Notes: generated by a model not told the origin, from the letters alone. A DNA stretch of 64,000 nucleotides from Hafnia alvei (GCF_900095695.1 NZ_FMIQ01000046.1:62001-126000), one strand, 5' to 3'. Positions 1-9,829 are shown, counted from the first letter of the stretch. Numbers and translations are program-made.

Positions 1-12
1 ACTCGACTGTTT

Positions 13-79
13 CCTCTTAGGAAAGCCACTGCATGATGATAGCTTTGCCTATGGTGTTGATGCAGTGGCCAATAAGAGG
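13..79. repeat. Interrupted inverted repeat downstream of megL
   Basis: Two nested complementary segments are visible. The outer 7-base pair is CCTCTTA (13-19) with TAAGAGG (73-79). The inner 10-base pair is GCCACTGCAT (25-34) with ATGCAGTGGC (60-69). The loop is 25 bases, and no T-run follows on either strand, so a simple intrinsic terminator is not convincing. It sits just past the stop of the minus-strand methionine gamma-lyase gene. It could be a 3'-end hairpin or a dispersed repeat. Confidence 0.55.
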
Positions 80-94
80 ATAAATTATCGAAGG

Positions 95-1288
95 TTAATA
101 AATCGCCTTATTGAAAGCTTGCTCGAGGTCAGCGATGATATCTTCAGGATCTTCAAGCCCTACAGATATTCTTATGAGCCCATCGGTAATACCGGCTTTC
201 ATTCTTTCCTCTGGTAACATAGGTGAATGCGTCATGGACGCAGGGTGCTGAATTAATGTTTCAGTATCGCCAAGGCTGACAGCAAGCAGGCAAAGTTCAA
301 CGGAGTCCATCACAGTTTGCCCAGCTTCAACGCCCCCTTTAATTTCGAAGCTAATCACAGCGCCAAAATTCGACATCTGTTTTTTGCCTAATTCATAGTT
401 TGGGTGATCTGGCAGGCCGGGATAATAAACCTTTGTGACAGCTGAATGCGAGGATAAAAACTTCGCCACCTGCATGGCATTTTGACAATGGCGCTCCATG
501 CGGACGGCCAATGTTTTCAATCCACGCAGCGTAAGCCACGCATTGAAAGGGCTGATACAGCCACCCGTTATATCTTTAACGCCGACAAAACGCGCTTGAT
601 TGATGAATTCTTGGTCACCAACGATAACGCCGCCGATCACATCGCCGTGCCCATTAATGTATTTAGTCACGCTGTGAACCACGATATCAGCACCAAATTT
701 AAGTGGATTCTGGCAATAAGGTGACATGAACGTATTATCGACAACTAATAATGCATCGTTGACGTGAGCCAGATTGGCACTTTGTTCGATATCAATAATG
801 GACAACGTAGGGTTAGCTGGAGTTTCAATATAAATTACTTTGGTATTTGGCTTTATTGCTGCTTTGATATTCTCAATGTTGGCTGCATCGACGAAAGTAA
901 CCTCTATCCCGAATTTAGGCATGCTGTGTGACAATAATGCATGGGTACAGCCATATATTGCCTCAGAAGCTACAATATGATCGCCTTGCCCGCACAGCGT
1001 TAACAGCGTTGATGAAATAGCAGCCATTCCTGATGCAGTGGCAAGCGCCGCTTCACCTGCCTCTAGTACGGCAATTTTTTCTTCGAGCGCGGTTTGTGTC
1101 GGATTTCCGAGGCGTGTGTAGATATATCCCGGCTCTTCGAGGGCAAACCTAGCCGCTCCTTGCTTAGCATTCTCGAATACGAATGTAGAAGTCTGAAAAA
1201 TAGGTGTGGCTAGCGCACCGGTTGTTGCGTCTGGATGCTGTCCTGCATGGATGATTTTAGTGTTATAGCCTTTATCGTGCAGTTTCAT
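95..1288 (-). CDS. megL: Methionine gamma-lyase (PLP-dependent)
   Basis: A 397-residue cytoplasmic Cys/Met-metabolism PLP enzyme, predicted to split L-methionine into methanethiol, 2-oxobutyrate and ammonia. The PLP lysine lies in [15 protein letters not shown]. The neighbouring-subunit phosphate-binding segment reads [10 protein letters not shown]. The cysteine in IYGCTHALL matches the active-site Cys typical of methionine gamma-lyases and separates them from cystathionine synthases and lyases. Length fits the family (about 398). I chose the inner ATG at 1288, preceded by AGG at fair spacing, over the ATG at 1303. The gene stands alone and diverges from an acetyltransferase across an AT-rich gap. 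Homocysteine or cysteine desulfhydrase side activity is possible. Confidence 0.88.
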   Translation of the reverse strand: MKLHDKGYNTKIIHAGQHPDATTGALATPIFQTSTFVFENAKQGAARFALEEPGYIYTRLGNPTQTALEEKIAVLEAGEAALATASGMAAISSTLLTLCGQGDHIVASEAIYGCTHALLSHSMPKFGIEVTFVDAANIENIKAAIKPNTKVIYIETPANPTLSIIDIEQSANLAHVNDALLVVDNTFMSPYCQNPLKFGADIVVHSVTKYINGHGDVIGGVIVGDQEFINQARFVGVKDITGGCISPFNAWLTLRGLKTLAVRMERHCQNAMQVAKFLSSHSAVTKVYYPGLPDHPNYELGKKQMSNFGAVISFEIKGGVEAGQTVMDSVELCLLAVSLGDTETLIQHPASMTHSPMLPEERMKAGITDGLIRISVGLEDPEDIIADLEQAFNKAIY

Positions 1289-1303
1289 ACTTCGTTGCCT
1301 CAT

Positions 1304-1745
1304 TAGGTTAGGTATTGTCCTAATGGATATAGCAAGGTCTGTGCCAGAGTTTAATTTATTGAAATATATGATTTTTATTTTATTTATTTCTACGGTGTCA
1401 ACTTTATCTCCAAAAAATGGAAATATTACTTACGGCATAAAAATTAAGTTTAAATACTAAAATTAAGTTAAAGAATAAATAAACTTCCGAATTAATTTTT
1501 ACTCGTTGGGTAATGATGTTTTTAAATGAAGTGGCTTTTTAAATTTTTAAAAAGGATAAACCATTAAAGATTGTTTTTATTATAGGAAGTGATTTTTCTG
1601 CGGGAGATTGCTGCAAAGTATATTGGGAGTTTTTTTTATGCATAAATATAAGGCTGATATTTTAATGCATTTTCATATGGCTATTATTTTGATGATAGTG
1701 CGATACAATATCACCACGACACCTTGCACAGAGAAAAGATCAGTT
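1304..1745. promoter_or_regulatory. AT-rich divergent intergenic region
   Basis: This 440-base, very AT-rich gap separates divergently transcribed megL and the acetyltransferase, so promoters for both should lie here. It holds a direct repeat of AAAATTAAGTT (1441-1451 and 1460-1470, 19-base period) and a near-perfect palindrome CTTTTTAAA-TT-TTTAAAAAG (1535-1554). Such composition is typical of H-NS-bound DNA, but no specific regulator can be named. A longer reading frame could start at 1608; its extra residues look non-genic. Confidence 0.35.
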
Positions 1746-2462
1746 ATGAATGAAGAATATAATCAGTTCAATCAGCCTGTAGGGCGTAGCTTACCTCATT
1801 GGCACGGATGTGAAGTGCCAGCCCAGTCTGTGCTTAACGGGCAGTATTGTCGGTTAGAAAGGATATCCGCTGCCCATGGCGATGATCTGTTTGATGCTTA
1901 TCAATTGCCTGGCTCAGAGAAGGATTGGACGTATCTTCCTGCTGGGCCATTTAAGAATAGAGAGGACTTCGATCGGCACTTCAATACACTCTTAGCTTCT
2001 GTGGATCCACTGCACTATGCGGTTATTGATTTAGCGACGGGTAAGGCGATTGGTACTGTTGCGCTCATGCGTATTGATGCGAAAAATGGCGTGATTGAAA
2101 TGGGGTGGGTAGTTTATTCAAGAGCTTTAATGCGCACCCGTATGGCGACGGAAGCACAGTTTTTGTTGATGTCATATGTTATGGATAATCTCCATTACCG
2201 CCGCTATGAATGGAAATGCGATTCCCTGAATGAAGGATCGCATAAAGCAGCGCTGCGATTGGGGTTCAAATTCGAAGGCCTATTCCGTAATGCAACGGTG
2301 TATAAAGGAAGAACCCGAGACACCGCGTGGTTTTCAATTATCGATGAAGAATGGCCAGAAGTTCGGAATGCGCTTGTCTCTTGGCTTAATCAGGATAACT
2401 TTGATGAGAATGGTCAACAACGCCAAAGTTTAAATGATCTTAGAAATAATAGCGTGGCATGA
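1746..2462 (+). CDS. GNAT-family acetyltransferase (RimJ/RimL type)
   Basis: A 238-residue N-acetyltransferase of the Acetyltransf_3 (RimL-like) branch. The fold is shown by the core IGTVALMRIDAKNGVIEMGW and the later HKAALRLGFKFEGLFRNATV, where RLGF-x-x-EG is the usual late GNAT motif. Acetyl-CoA would be the donor; the acceptor (protein N-terminus, polyamine or small molecule) cannot be read from sequence. The start at 1746 fits homologue architecture; an upstream in-frame ATG would add about 46 AT-rich, unlikely residues. It is monocistronic with a terminator just downstream. Confidence 0.75.
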   Translation: MNEEYNQFNQPVGRSLPHWHGCEVPAQSVLNGQYCRLERISAAHGDDLFDAYQLPGSEKDWTYLPAGPFKNREDFDRHFNTLLASVDPLHYAVIDLATGKAIGTVALMRIDAKNGVIEMGWVVYSRALMRTRMATEAQFLLMSYVMDNLHYRRYEWKCDSLNEGSHKAALRLGFKFEGLFRNATVYKGRTRDTAWFSIIDEEWPEVRNALVSWLNQDNFDENGQQRQSLNDLRNNSVA

Positions 2463-2506
2463 GATTATTCCTTTCTGAAAATAACTCTATACGCAATAAA
2501 TTTTTT

Positions 2507-2528
2507 AAGACGCTCTCGGGCGTCTTTT
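2507..2528. terminator. Rho-independent terminator
   Basis: The hairpin AAGACG / CGTCTT with loop CTCTCGGG is followed by TTT. It lies about 45 bases after the acetyltransferase stop and 40 bases from the convergent Rrf2 gene stop. The A-rich left flank lets it serve both genes. Confidence 0.8.
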
Positions 2529-2567
2529 ACTTACTTCAGACGTATCCGGCGAAAATTTCCTGAAATG

Positions 2568-3077
2568 TTATTTCGAACTGCGGCGTTCAGAAATCCAGTC
2601 CTGAATTTCGATGGCGAAAGTGTCTGGCGCTTTACGGAATGTACGTCGTGCCAAATCTAAAATTGTGTGACGAGCTAACTCTTCCTCCATGCGCTGCTGC
2701 GCGCTATCCATCACCGCGCGAATGTTGCATGGGCCCTCACACGCCCAAGCCGGAGGAGATTCCTCAAAAACGGCTAGGCGCTGGCGAATTTCCTTGCATT
2801 CGAACACTGTCTTGGAACCATCAATGGCCTGCGCAACGTCAAGCATGGTGATAAGCTCCGGCGCTCTCGCTAAACGAAATCCTCCCCCTTTACCTTCGCT
2901 GCTGACCACTAACCCAGCACGTGAAAGACGGGTAAAAATTTTGGCTAGGTAATCGAAGGGAACTCCTTGAAGCTCAGCCATCTCGCGCACATTCATTTCA
3001 CGATCGTCGCCCTTGCTGTCGACCATGCATAACAGGCTATGAAGGCCATATTCCACGCCTGAACTATAGAATGCCAT
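2568..3077 (-). CDS. Rrf2-family transcriptional regulator with three cysteines
   Basis: A 169-residue Rrf2 (IscR/NsrR-like) regulator. The N-terminal winged helix (about residues 8-80) includes VREMAELQGVPFDYLAKIF and the wing GKGGGFRLAR. Three cysteines, in FECKEIRQR and ACEGPCNIR, have the spacing that ligates an Fe-S cluster in this family, so it is likely a redox or nitric-oxide sensor. RBS GGAG precedes the ATG at 3077. It diverges from an NDH-2-like oxidoreductase that it probably controls. The C-terminus is longer than that of NsrR or IscR, so it is a separate subfamily. Confidence 0.82.
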   Translation of the reverse strand: MAFYSSGVEYGLHSLLCMVDSKGDDREMNVREMAELQGVPFDYLAKIFTRLSRAGLVVSSEGKGGGFRLARAPELITMLDVAQAIDGSKTVFECKEIRQRLAVFEESPPAWACEGPCNIRAVMDSAQQRMEEELARHTILDLARRTFRKAPDTFAIEIQDWISERRSSK

Positions 3078-3097
3078 ATCAAACTCCGCTTAGTAAA

Positions 3098-3110
3098 TTC
3101 TTAGTAAGAA
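3098..3110. promoter_or_regulatory. Palindrome at the Rrf2 gene promoter
   Basis: A perfect 13-base palindrome TTCTTA-G-TAAGAA starts 21 bases upstream of the Rrf2 start codon. It overlaps a direct repeat of TTAGTAA (3090-3096 and 3101-3107). It is a candidate autoregulatory site; the binding factor is inferred from position only. Confidence 0.4.
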
Positions 3111-3221
3111 TACATGGAACCGCACAATCTGCAAAGGCATGCATGCTGGCTAGTTCGGTGTATTATTTTAATTTATTTAAAATCAAATAATTATGATAAT
3201 TGTCCGCGTGAAGATTAACAC

Positions 3222-3248
3222 TAACTCCGAAACCTGTTGTCGGAGTTA
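3222..3248. promoter_or_regulatory. Candidate operator, TAACTCCGA-N9-TCGGAGTTA
   Basis: A perfect inverted repeat with 9-base arms (3222-3230 and 3240-3248) and a 9-base spacer lies in the gap between the divergent Rrf2 regulator and oxidoreductase genes, 63 bases upstream of the oxidoreductase start. No T-run follows. The long dyad in a divergent promoter suggests an operator, most likely for the adjacent Rrf2 protein. Confidence 0.5.
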
Positions 3249-3311
3249 ACGGCGACATGTATAGTCGTAGTTATTGAAGTGGATGAGCAAATAATCAAAA
3301 GGTAGCAAAAC

Positions 3312-4514
3312 ATGAATAACCGTATTCTTATCGTTGGCGCTGGTTTTTCTGGCATGTGGGCCGCTATCAGCGCGGCGCGTTTAGCGCATCTGAATAATCG
3401 TCGTGATATCGAAATAACCGTATTAGCACCGCAGCCAGAGCTGCGCGTTCGTCCGCGGTTTTATGAAGATAAAGTGGCCACGCTGGTTTCTCCTTTGCTG
3501 CCATTGTTTGGTGAAATTGGTGTTAATTTCCTTCAGGGAAATGCAGAACATATTGATTCAAAAAATAAAATAGTGTCATATCGTGATGCTTCAGGGAGTG
3601 CCGCTTCGGTATCTTATGACCGTTTAGTATTGGCAAGCGGTAGCCGTGTGAAGAAGTCATTGGTTGAGGGCGCGCAGAAATATGCCTTCGATATTGATCA
3701 ATTAGAATCGGCGCAGAAGTTTGAAAATCACCTGTTAAATTTGCCAAATCAAAAGCCGAGTGAAGCGCGTAATACCGTCGTGGTATGCGGTGGTGGGTTT
3801 ACCGGGATTGAGTTGGCAACGGAGCTTCCTTCACGCCTTAAAGCGTTATTAGGTGAGGATACGAAGACTAAAGTAATCGTAGTTGAACGTGGTGTCGAAA
3901 TCGGCAGTCGTTTCAGCGCGGAATTACGCGATGTCATCGCCCAAGCTTCTGAAGAGTTAGGTATTGAGTGGAAGCTGAATGCGGAAGTTGAAGTTATTGA
4001 TGCCAATGGCGTGACGTTGAAGGATGGAACCCGCATTAATGCTTCAACCGTGGTGTGGACCGTTGGTGTAGAAGCCAGCGCGTTAACACAGCAGCTGGAG
4101 GCTGAACGCGATAACCAAGGCCGTTTGCTGGTTGATGAAAACTTGCAGGTTCGAGGATTACCGGGTGTTTATGCCACGGGAGACGTTGCCCATGCAGCAA
4201 CCGATAATTTAGGGCATAAGGCGCTGATGACTTGCCAGCATGCGATTCAGCTGGGGAAATTTGCCGGTAATAACGTTGCAGCCGATCTTATTGGCGTATC
4301 TGCTGTGGCTTACCGTCAGGAAAACTATGTGACCTGCCTAGATTTAGGCGCGTGGGGTGCGGTCTTCACGCAGGGCTGGGAGCAAAAAGTTGAGTCGGTT
4401 CGCGACGAAGCTAAAAAGATTAAAATCTCAATTACCAATGAGCTGATCTACCCACCAAAAGCGGAGCGCGATGTTGCTTTTGCGGCGGCAGATCCATTGG
4501 CGGCGTTTGTATAA
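3312..4514 (+). CDS. NDH-2-like NAD(P)H:FAD oxidoreductase
   Basis: A 400-residue two-dinucleotide-fold flavoprotein (Pyr_redox_2). The FAD site near the N-terminus reads ILIVGAGFSGMWAA. The NAD(P)H site in the middle reads VVCGGGFTGIELA. The FAD-phosphate motif GVYATGDVA lies near residue 290. It has no obvious transmembrane segment and is likely a peripheral or soluble enzyme. The closest recognisable type is type II NADH dehydrogenase, oxidising NADH and reducing a quinone or other acceptor. The divergent Rrf2 gene suggests induction by redox or nitrosative stress. The RBS AAAAGGT precedes the ATG. Confidence 0.82.
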   Translation: MNNRILIVGAGFSGMWAAISAARLAHLNNRRDIEITVLAPQPELRVRPRFYEDKVATLVSPLLPLFGEIGVNFLQGNAEHIDSKNKIVSYRDASGSAASVSYDRLVLASGSRVKKSLVEGAQKYAFDIDQLESAQKFENHLLNLPNQKPSEARNTVVVCGGGFTGIELATELPSRLKALLGEDTKTKVIVVERGVEIGSRFSAELRDVIAQASEELGIEWKLNAEVEVIDANGVTLKDGTRINASTVVWTVGVEASALTQQLEAERDNQGRLLVDENLQVRGLPGVYATGDVAHAATDNLGHKALMTCQHAIQLGKFAGNNVAADLIGVSAVAYRQENYVTCLDLGAWGAVFTQGWEQKVESVRDEAKKIKISITNELIYPPKAERDVAFAAADPLAAFV

Positions 4515-4524
4515 CCACGTCGAT

Positions 4525-4555
4525 GAGGGGCAGGCTTTGAGTTTGCCCTCGCTTT
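4525..4555 (+). terminator. Rho-independent terminator
   Basis: The stem GAGGGGC / GCCCTC, with loop AGGCTTTGAGTTT, is followed by GCTTTTC. It begins 11 bases after the oxidoreductase stop. The rest of the gap to 4848 shows no gene or convincing structure. Confidence 0.55.
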
Positions 4556-4848
4556 TCTGAGTCATGCGATGTTCGGTTATTGAAATTTAGCGTGTCTCAA
4601 ATATCATTTTCTATTAATAATAAAAACGTATACCAATATCTCATTATGCTTTTCTACGTTATAACCCTGCTACCGAAATTATTATCCCCCTCACGCTAAT
4701 CCTCTTTTTTTACAATACCTTAGTTTATGTAAGCTCTTTTCTATTCCCTTTTGTTACGCTATAAATTGCCTCCGCCGCGTTCTCGCAACAACAGTAGGAT
4801 ACAAAAAATACTTTGCAGAATAAGTATCTATAAATCATTATTTGAAAC

Positions 4849-6333
4849 GTGGTTTCACTCCAATTTTGTAGGCTAATCTTGAACTTACATGCAGTACTGC
4901 GTCAGCGCGTAGCCAATACGCGTTGGTATGCGAAAAGAAAAAGTTATCGTGTGCTATTTTGGCGAGAAATAACGCCGCTTGCGGTTCCTATCTTGGTAGA
5001 AAATGCCTGTGTGTTGTTGATGGGCGTCCTCAGTACTTTTCTCGTTAGCTGGATTGGCAAAGAAGCCATGGCAGGCGTTGGGCTTGCCGATAGCTTTAAT
5101 ATGGTGATTATTTCCTTTATTGCCGCCGTTGACTTAGGTACGACCGTGGTGGTCGCCTTCAGTTTGGGGACGCGCGATCGTCGTCGGGCGCGCGCCGCCG
5201 CAAGGCAATCGCTGGTATTGATGACGGCTGTCGCCTTGCTGCTAGCTGCCGGTATTCATCTGGCAGGTGAATATATTATTGACGTGATCGCGGGTGACGC
5301 GACGCCAGAGGTGAAAGCGCTAGCGCTGTCTTATTTGCAGACCACGGTGTGGAGTTATCCTGCTGCAGCCATTGCGCTTATCGGTAGCGGGGCGTTGCGC
5401 GGTGCGGGTAATACTAAAATCCCGCTGCTGGTTAACGGCGGGATGAATATCCTGAACATCATGATCAGTAGTGTTCTGATCTACGGCATATTTGGCTGGG
5501 GAGGGCTTGGTTTTATCGGTGCAGGCCTTGGGTTAACGCTCTCTCGTTATATCGGTGCGGCTTGCATTATTTACGTTCTCTTAAAGGGCTTTAACCCTGC
5601 GCTGCGTATTTCGCTGAAAAGTTATTTTAAACCGCTGAAACTGAATATTTTATGGGAAGTTTTGGGTATTGGTATTCCTGCCAGTATTGAGTCGGTGCTG
5701 TTTACCGGCGGTAAACTGCTCACCCAGATGTTTGTGGCGGGCATGGGCACCAACGTTATTGCGGGTAATTTTATCGCCTTTTCAGTGGCGGCATTAATCA
5801 ACCTGCCCGGTAATGCGTTGGGTTCTGCTTCAACGATCATCGTTGGACGACGCTTAGGTAAAGGACAAATAGGCCAAGCTGAACGTCAGCTTCGCTATGT
5901 TTTCTGGCTATCAACCATCGTTTTGACCATCATCGCTTGGGGAACGGCACCTTTTGCGGGCCTGTTTGCGTCCTTCTACACGCAAGAATCTGACGTTATC
6001 GATGTGGTTAAAATACTGCTGTGGCTTAATGCCGCGTTTATGCCGATCTGGGCTGCGTCGTGGGTGCTTCCTGCAGGGCTTAAAGGCGCGCGCGATGTCC
6101 GTTTTGCTATGTGGATTTCGATGCTCGGAATGTGGGGCTGTCGCGTAGTGGCTGGCTATACGTTAGGCGTTGTGCTCGGCATGGGGGTTGTTGGCGTCTG
6201 GCTTGGGATGTTCTTTGACTGGGCGGTGCGCGGCGTATGCTTCTATTGGCGGATGGTTAGCGGTCGCTGGCTATGGAAATATCCTCGTATTCAGCCTGAA
6301 ATCGAGGAAGTTGACGCCAATAAAACGCAATAA
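4849..6333 (+). CDS. MATE-family multidrug efflux transporter (YeeO/NorM-like)
   Basis: A 494-residue inner-membrane protein with about 12 hydrophobic segments in two MatE halves. The N-half carries PLAVPILVENACVLLMGVLS and the C-half GIPASIESVLFTGG. The family exports cationic drugs or dyes in exchange for Na+ or H+. The basic N-terminal tail before the first segment (VANTRWYAKRKSYRVLFW) resembles E. coli YeeO. The annotated start is a GTG without a clear RBS; a TTG at 4879 after TAGG is an alternative that removes ten residues. The gene is monocistronic with a G/C-rich hairpin downstream. Confidence 0.85.
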   Translation: MVSLQFCRLILNLHAVLRQRVANTRWYAKRKSYRVLFWREITPLAVPILVENACVLLMGVLSTFLVSWIGKEAMAGVGLADSFNMVIISFIAAVDLGTTVVVAFSLGTRDRRRARAAARQSLVLMTAVALLLAAGIHLAGEYIIDVIAGDATPEVKALALSYLQTTVWSYPAAAIALIGSGALRGAGNTKIPLLVNGGMNILNIMISSVLIYGIFGWGGLGFIGAGLGLTLSRYIGAACIIYVLLKGFNPALRISLKSYFKPLKLNILWEVLGIGIPASIESVLFTGGKLLTQMFVAGMGTNVIAGNFIAFSVAALINLPGNALGSASTIIVGRRLGKGQIGQAERQLRYVFWLSTIVLTIIAWGTAPFAGLFASFYTQESDVIDVVKILLWLNAAFMPIWAASWVLPAGLKGARDVRFAMWISMLGMWGCRVVAGYTLGVVLGMGVVGVWLGMFFDWAVRGVCFYWRMVSGRWLWKYPRIQPEIEEVDANKTQ

Positions 6334-6353
6334 TTCAGCCGTTGGCGATATTC

Positions 6354-6378
6354 CTCCCCTCATGATTGGGGGGAGTTT
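6354..6378 (+). terminator. Probable terminator after the MATE gene
   Basis: CTCCCC (6354-6359) pairs with GGGGAG (6370-6375), with loop TCATGATTGG, followed by TTT. It lies 20 bases after the MATE stop. The T-run is short, so confidence is moderate. Confidence 0.5.
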
Positions 6379-6388
6379 GACGAATAAA

Positions 6389-6480
6389 TTAACTCCAGCC
6401 TTCCTGCACTAAAGAGTCGCGGCCTACTAATACGGAATCGGCACCGAGGGCGATCATCCTCACCGCGTCTAAACCGCTGC
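6389..6480 (-). pseudogene. Remnant resembling the C-terminal part of an FMN-dependent hydroxyacid dehydrogenase
   Basis: Read on the minus strand, this stretch encodes SGLDAVRMIALGADSVLVGR, then about a dozen residues and a TAA at 6389-6391. The phrase matches the FMN-binding loop and barrel strand conserved in L-lactate dehydrogenase/glycolate oxidase-type enzymes (GLDVVRMIALGADTVLLGR in LldD). A stop codon lies about 20 codons upstream and no barrel-encoding sequence remains. It is probably debris from a deleted gene. It sits between the MATE terminator and the LysR gene. Confidence 0.45.
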
Positions 6481-6560
6481 TATGCGCTGTTCCGACCACG
6501 GCTGTCGCTCAACGCGCATGTAGGCACCTCTTCCGCGGGGGCTTTGCCGCTGGTCAAATG

Positions 6561-7493
<933 letters not shown>

Positions 7494-7498
7494 CTATT

Positions 7499-7547
7499 TA
7501 TGAATTTTACTCATAGCTCCTTGCGCATTTAGCTATCTAGTTGCGCA
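7499..7547. promoter_or_regulatory. LysR-type binding region between the LysR and cupin genes
   Basis: TATGA-N7-TCATA (7499-7515) is an inverted repeat containing a T-N11-A LysR box. Downstream are two TTGCGCA copies (7521-7527 and 7541-7547), exactly 20 bases (about two helical turns) apart. A third TTGCGC lies inverted at 7480-7485. Position between divergent genes supports a LysR regulatory site; the role of TTGCGCA is inference. Confidence 0.45.
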
Positions 7548-7639
7548 GTGTGAATCGGGGTAACGTTTAGACCAAACAGAATACCGACAGCTTCCGCTTT
7601 TGTTCGGCTTAGCTGTGTGAGTTTAAAGAAGAGGAAAAT

Positions 7640-8035
7640 ATGAAAATTATCCATAACGGTTCGCAAGCTTCACTGGTTGGCTCAGACGATTATTTTACCG
7701 GCAGCGTACGTATTGATGGCCTGTTTCAGGCTGAAGACCCAGCGCGAGTCGGCGGTGCCACGGTAACCTTTGAACCTAGTGCACGCACCGCGTGGCATAC
7801 ACATCCATTGGGACAAACGCTGATCGTTACCCAAGGTCGTGGATGGGTACAGGAATTAGGCAAAGAGATTCAGGAAATTAACCCAGGCGATATCGTGTGG
7901 ATCCCTGCTGGCGTTAAACACTGGCATGGTGCGACATCAGAAACCGCTATGACGCACATTGCTATTGCCGAATCATTGAATGGTAGCGTGGTGGAATGGA
8001 TGGAGAAAGTGACGGACGAGCAGTATCGCAAATAG
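7640..8035 (+). CDS. Small cupin-domain protein
   Basis: A 131-residue single-domain cupin. Motif 1 carries the metal ligands in [17 protein letters not shown], and motif 2 is [16 protein letters not shown], so a metal-binding beta-barrel is intact. Proteins of this type are often carboxymuconolactone- or quinone-associated small enzymes of unknown substrate. It has a good RBS (AGAGGAAAA) and is divergent from a LysR regulator. No further enzyme gene follows in the unit; the next gene encodes a periplasmic protein with its own gap. The exact reaction cannot be inferred. Confidence 0.75.
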   Translation: MKIIHNGSQASLVGSDDYFTGSVRIDGLFQAEDPARVGGATVTFEPSARTAWHTHPLGQTLIVTQGRGWVQELGKEIQEINPGDIVWIPAGVKHWHGATSETAMTHIAIAESLNGSVVEWMEKVTDEQYRK

Positions 8036-8164
8036 TATTACACACCACAGAACTGCGGTTTCATCATGGTCATGCGTTCATTGTTAAACTTTTTGTGATA
8101 AAGGCAGATCGCGTTTTTCGCGTGCTAGATTCACGGTTCAAGACAAAACAAAAAGGATTAACGG

Positions 8165-8578
8165 ATGAAATTGTTGAAAATCGCGCTTCTAACCTCGCTT
8201 ATCTCTTTGTCTACCGCGGTATCTGCGGAGCCGGCTAAAAATCCGCTTAGCGTGCATATTTTAAATCAACAGACTGGGCTACCTTCTGCCGGTGTTGCCG
8301 TCACGCTAGAGCATAAAGAAGGCGATCGCTGGGTCAATTTATCGAGTGGGGTGACTGACAACGATGGGCGTATTCCTGCACTTTATCCGCAGGGTCAAAG
8401 CATGGCGCTGGGTGATTATAAAGTGACGTTCAAAACGGGGGAGTATTTCTCAAAACTTAAACAAGAGACGTTCTTCCCAGAAATACCTGTTGAGTTTCAT
8501 GTCATTAAAACTAACCAACATTTACATGTGCCTTTGTTGCTTAGCCAGTATGGCTATTCAACATATCGTGGTAGTTAA
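8165..8578 (+). CDS. hiuH: Periplasmic 5-hydroxyisourate hydrolase (transthyretin-like)
   Basis: A 137-residue precursor. A signal peptide (about residues 1-21, ending SAVSA-like) precedes a transthyretin-fold domain. The start of the mature domain, [19 protein letters not shown], and the C-terminal tetrapeptide YRGS are the hallmarks that separate 5-hydroxyisourate hydrolases from vertebrate transthyretin. It hydrolyses 5-hydroxyisourate from urate oxidation, here in the periplasm as in E. coli and Salmonella. No other purine-degradation gene is adjacent. A terminator follows. Confidence 0.9.
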   Translation: MKLLKIALLTSLISLSTAVSAEPAKNPLSVHILNQQTGLPSAGVAVTLEHKEGDRWVNLSSGVTDNDGRIPALYPQGQSMALGDYKVTFKTGEYFSKLKQETFFPEIPVEFHVIKTNQHLHVPLLLSQYGYSTYRGS

Positions 8579-8610
8579 TGTTTTTTGCAGTTAGCATTCA
8601 TTTTTTAATT

Positions 8611-8637
8611 AGGTCGCATTATCTGCGGCCTTTTTAT
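8611..8637 (+). terminator. Rho-independent terminator after hiuH
   Basis: AGGTCGCA pairs with TGCGGCCT (one G-T wobble) around a TTATC loop, followed by TTTTATTTTT. It lies between hiuH and the convergent TetR gene, whose stop begins at 8640. Confidence 0.8.
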
Positions 8638-8639
8638 TT

Positions 8640-9254
8640 TTATTGTAATTTAAGAAGTGTAATTAAGTTATTCACTAACCCTGAAGCGTTGCTGCCGAGA
8701 TCGTAGTTTTCTGAAGGTAATAACCAATTCTCTATAAGCCCACTCATATATGCGCGAATTATAACTATTGACTGGGGAATGTTTAATGTCGATGGCAATT
8801 GATTTAATGTAACACAACGTTTTAACGTATTCGTTAAACGCTCCTCTTCAAAATAAACCATGCGCCGTATTTCATGTCTAGGTGTCATTTCTTTTGTGAA
8901 TTCACATTTATGAAATATTATTTCCATCAATGATTTTTGTTGGGGGTCGCTAACCACTGCGCGTAGAAGATAGGTGAGGGTTTCTTGCAATGCATTTAAA
9001 GGATTATCTTTGTTTTCACTGTGTATTTTTTCCGATATATACAATGAGTAATGTGCAGACTGTTGCCATATCTCGTTGAATAACTCTTCTTTGTTTTTAA
9101 AGTGCCAGTAAATCGCACCTCGAGTAACCCCCGCAGAGCAGGCGATATCACTTAACGTTGTAGATGAAAATCCACGTATTGAAAATTCACTGATTGCTAC
9201 ATTTATTATTCTTTGACGAGTAACAAATGCATCCTCTTTAGTTTTACGTGCCAT
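8640..9254 (-). CDS. TetR-family repressor of the adjacent RND pump (AcrR/AcrS-like)
   Basis: A 204-residue TetR regulator. The N-terminal DNA-binding domain reads FSSTTLSDIACSAGVTRGAI followed by YWHFKNKEELFNEIW, almost the AcrR/AcrS text. The C-terminal half is an all-helical MAATS-type drug-binding domain (for example IIFHKCEFTKEM). I used the ATG at 9254; a longer frame adds 22 unlikely residues. It is divergent from an AcrE/AcrF-like operon, so repression of that pump is expected. The roughly 575-base gap upstream holds the promoters. Confidence 0.85.
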   Translation of the reverse strand: MARKTKEDAFVTRQRIINVAISEFSIRGFSSTTLSDIACSAGVTRGAIYWHFKNKEELFNEIWQQSAHYSLYISEKIHSENKDNPLNALQETLTYLLRAVVSDPQQKSLMEIIFHKCEFTKEMTPRHEIRRMVYFEEERLTNTLKRCVTLNQLPSTLNIPQSIVIIRAYMSGLIENWLLPSENYDLGSNASGLVNNLITLLKLQ

Positions 9255-9829
9255 AGTGATACCAAATAACCAAGACTGTGATTTACAGAGAAGGATAGGG
9301 TTTTGTAGGATGGGCCTCATTCTATTCGCTACACGTTCAGTTTGTCATTCTGATTTTATTATGTGGCCATCCATTAATGGTTGTAATAAAACTAGCCAAC
9401 GTGTTTATTCGCAATCATATTAGATATGCAGGCATAGGTGGTGCATGATAATTAATTTATATATTTAAGATGTGATGTATTTTTCTGGGGAATTATTTAG
9501 ATTCAAACGTAAAGCTGAACGTAAAGATAAAGTGATTTTGATAATTAAACTTACACAATTAGGTGGGTGTTCTTGTTTTTTATCTGGATGTTATTCTATT
9601 TTTCCTCAAAAATAGCAGCCTGCGACTTTGTTTTCATACCGCCGTGTAGGCTTGGTTTTTATTTAATGTTAATCACTAATGTGATTTGTCAGTGGTGTTA
9701 CACCTGCTGTTTTCTATCAGATTACGTTGTTTATAACCATCAGAAGAACGATGTGTGAATTATACCCGTACAGCTTATTACCATTTTTATGTACGCCTGG
9801 CGTCGTGTCGAAATATTTAAGGAATAGCA
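9255..9829. promoter_or_regulatory. Divergent control region of the TetR repressor and RND pump
   Basis: This 575-base AT-rich gap must carry the promoters of both units. Visible elements are the palindrome CCATTAATGG (9371-9380) and two AACGTAAAG-like copies near 9506-9527. The acrAB-type 24-base operator of E. coli was not recognised. A 63-codon frame at 9567-9758 has no homology I recognise and is not called a gene. Confidence 0.4.

Noticed and set aside
9567-9758. 63-codon frame between the TetR repressor and acrE
   Set aside because: Lies in a promoter gap, rich in Cys/Phe/Trp of no pattern, no recognisable family or good RBS.
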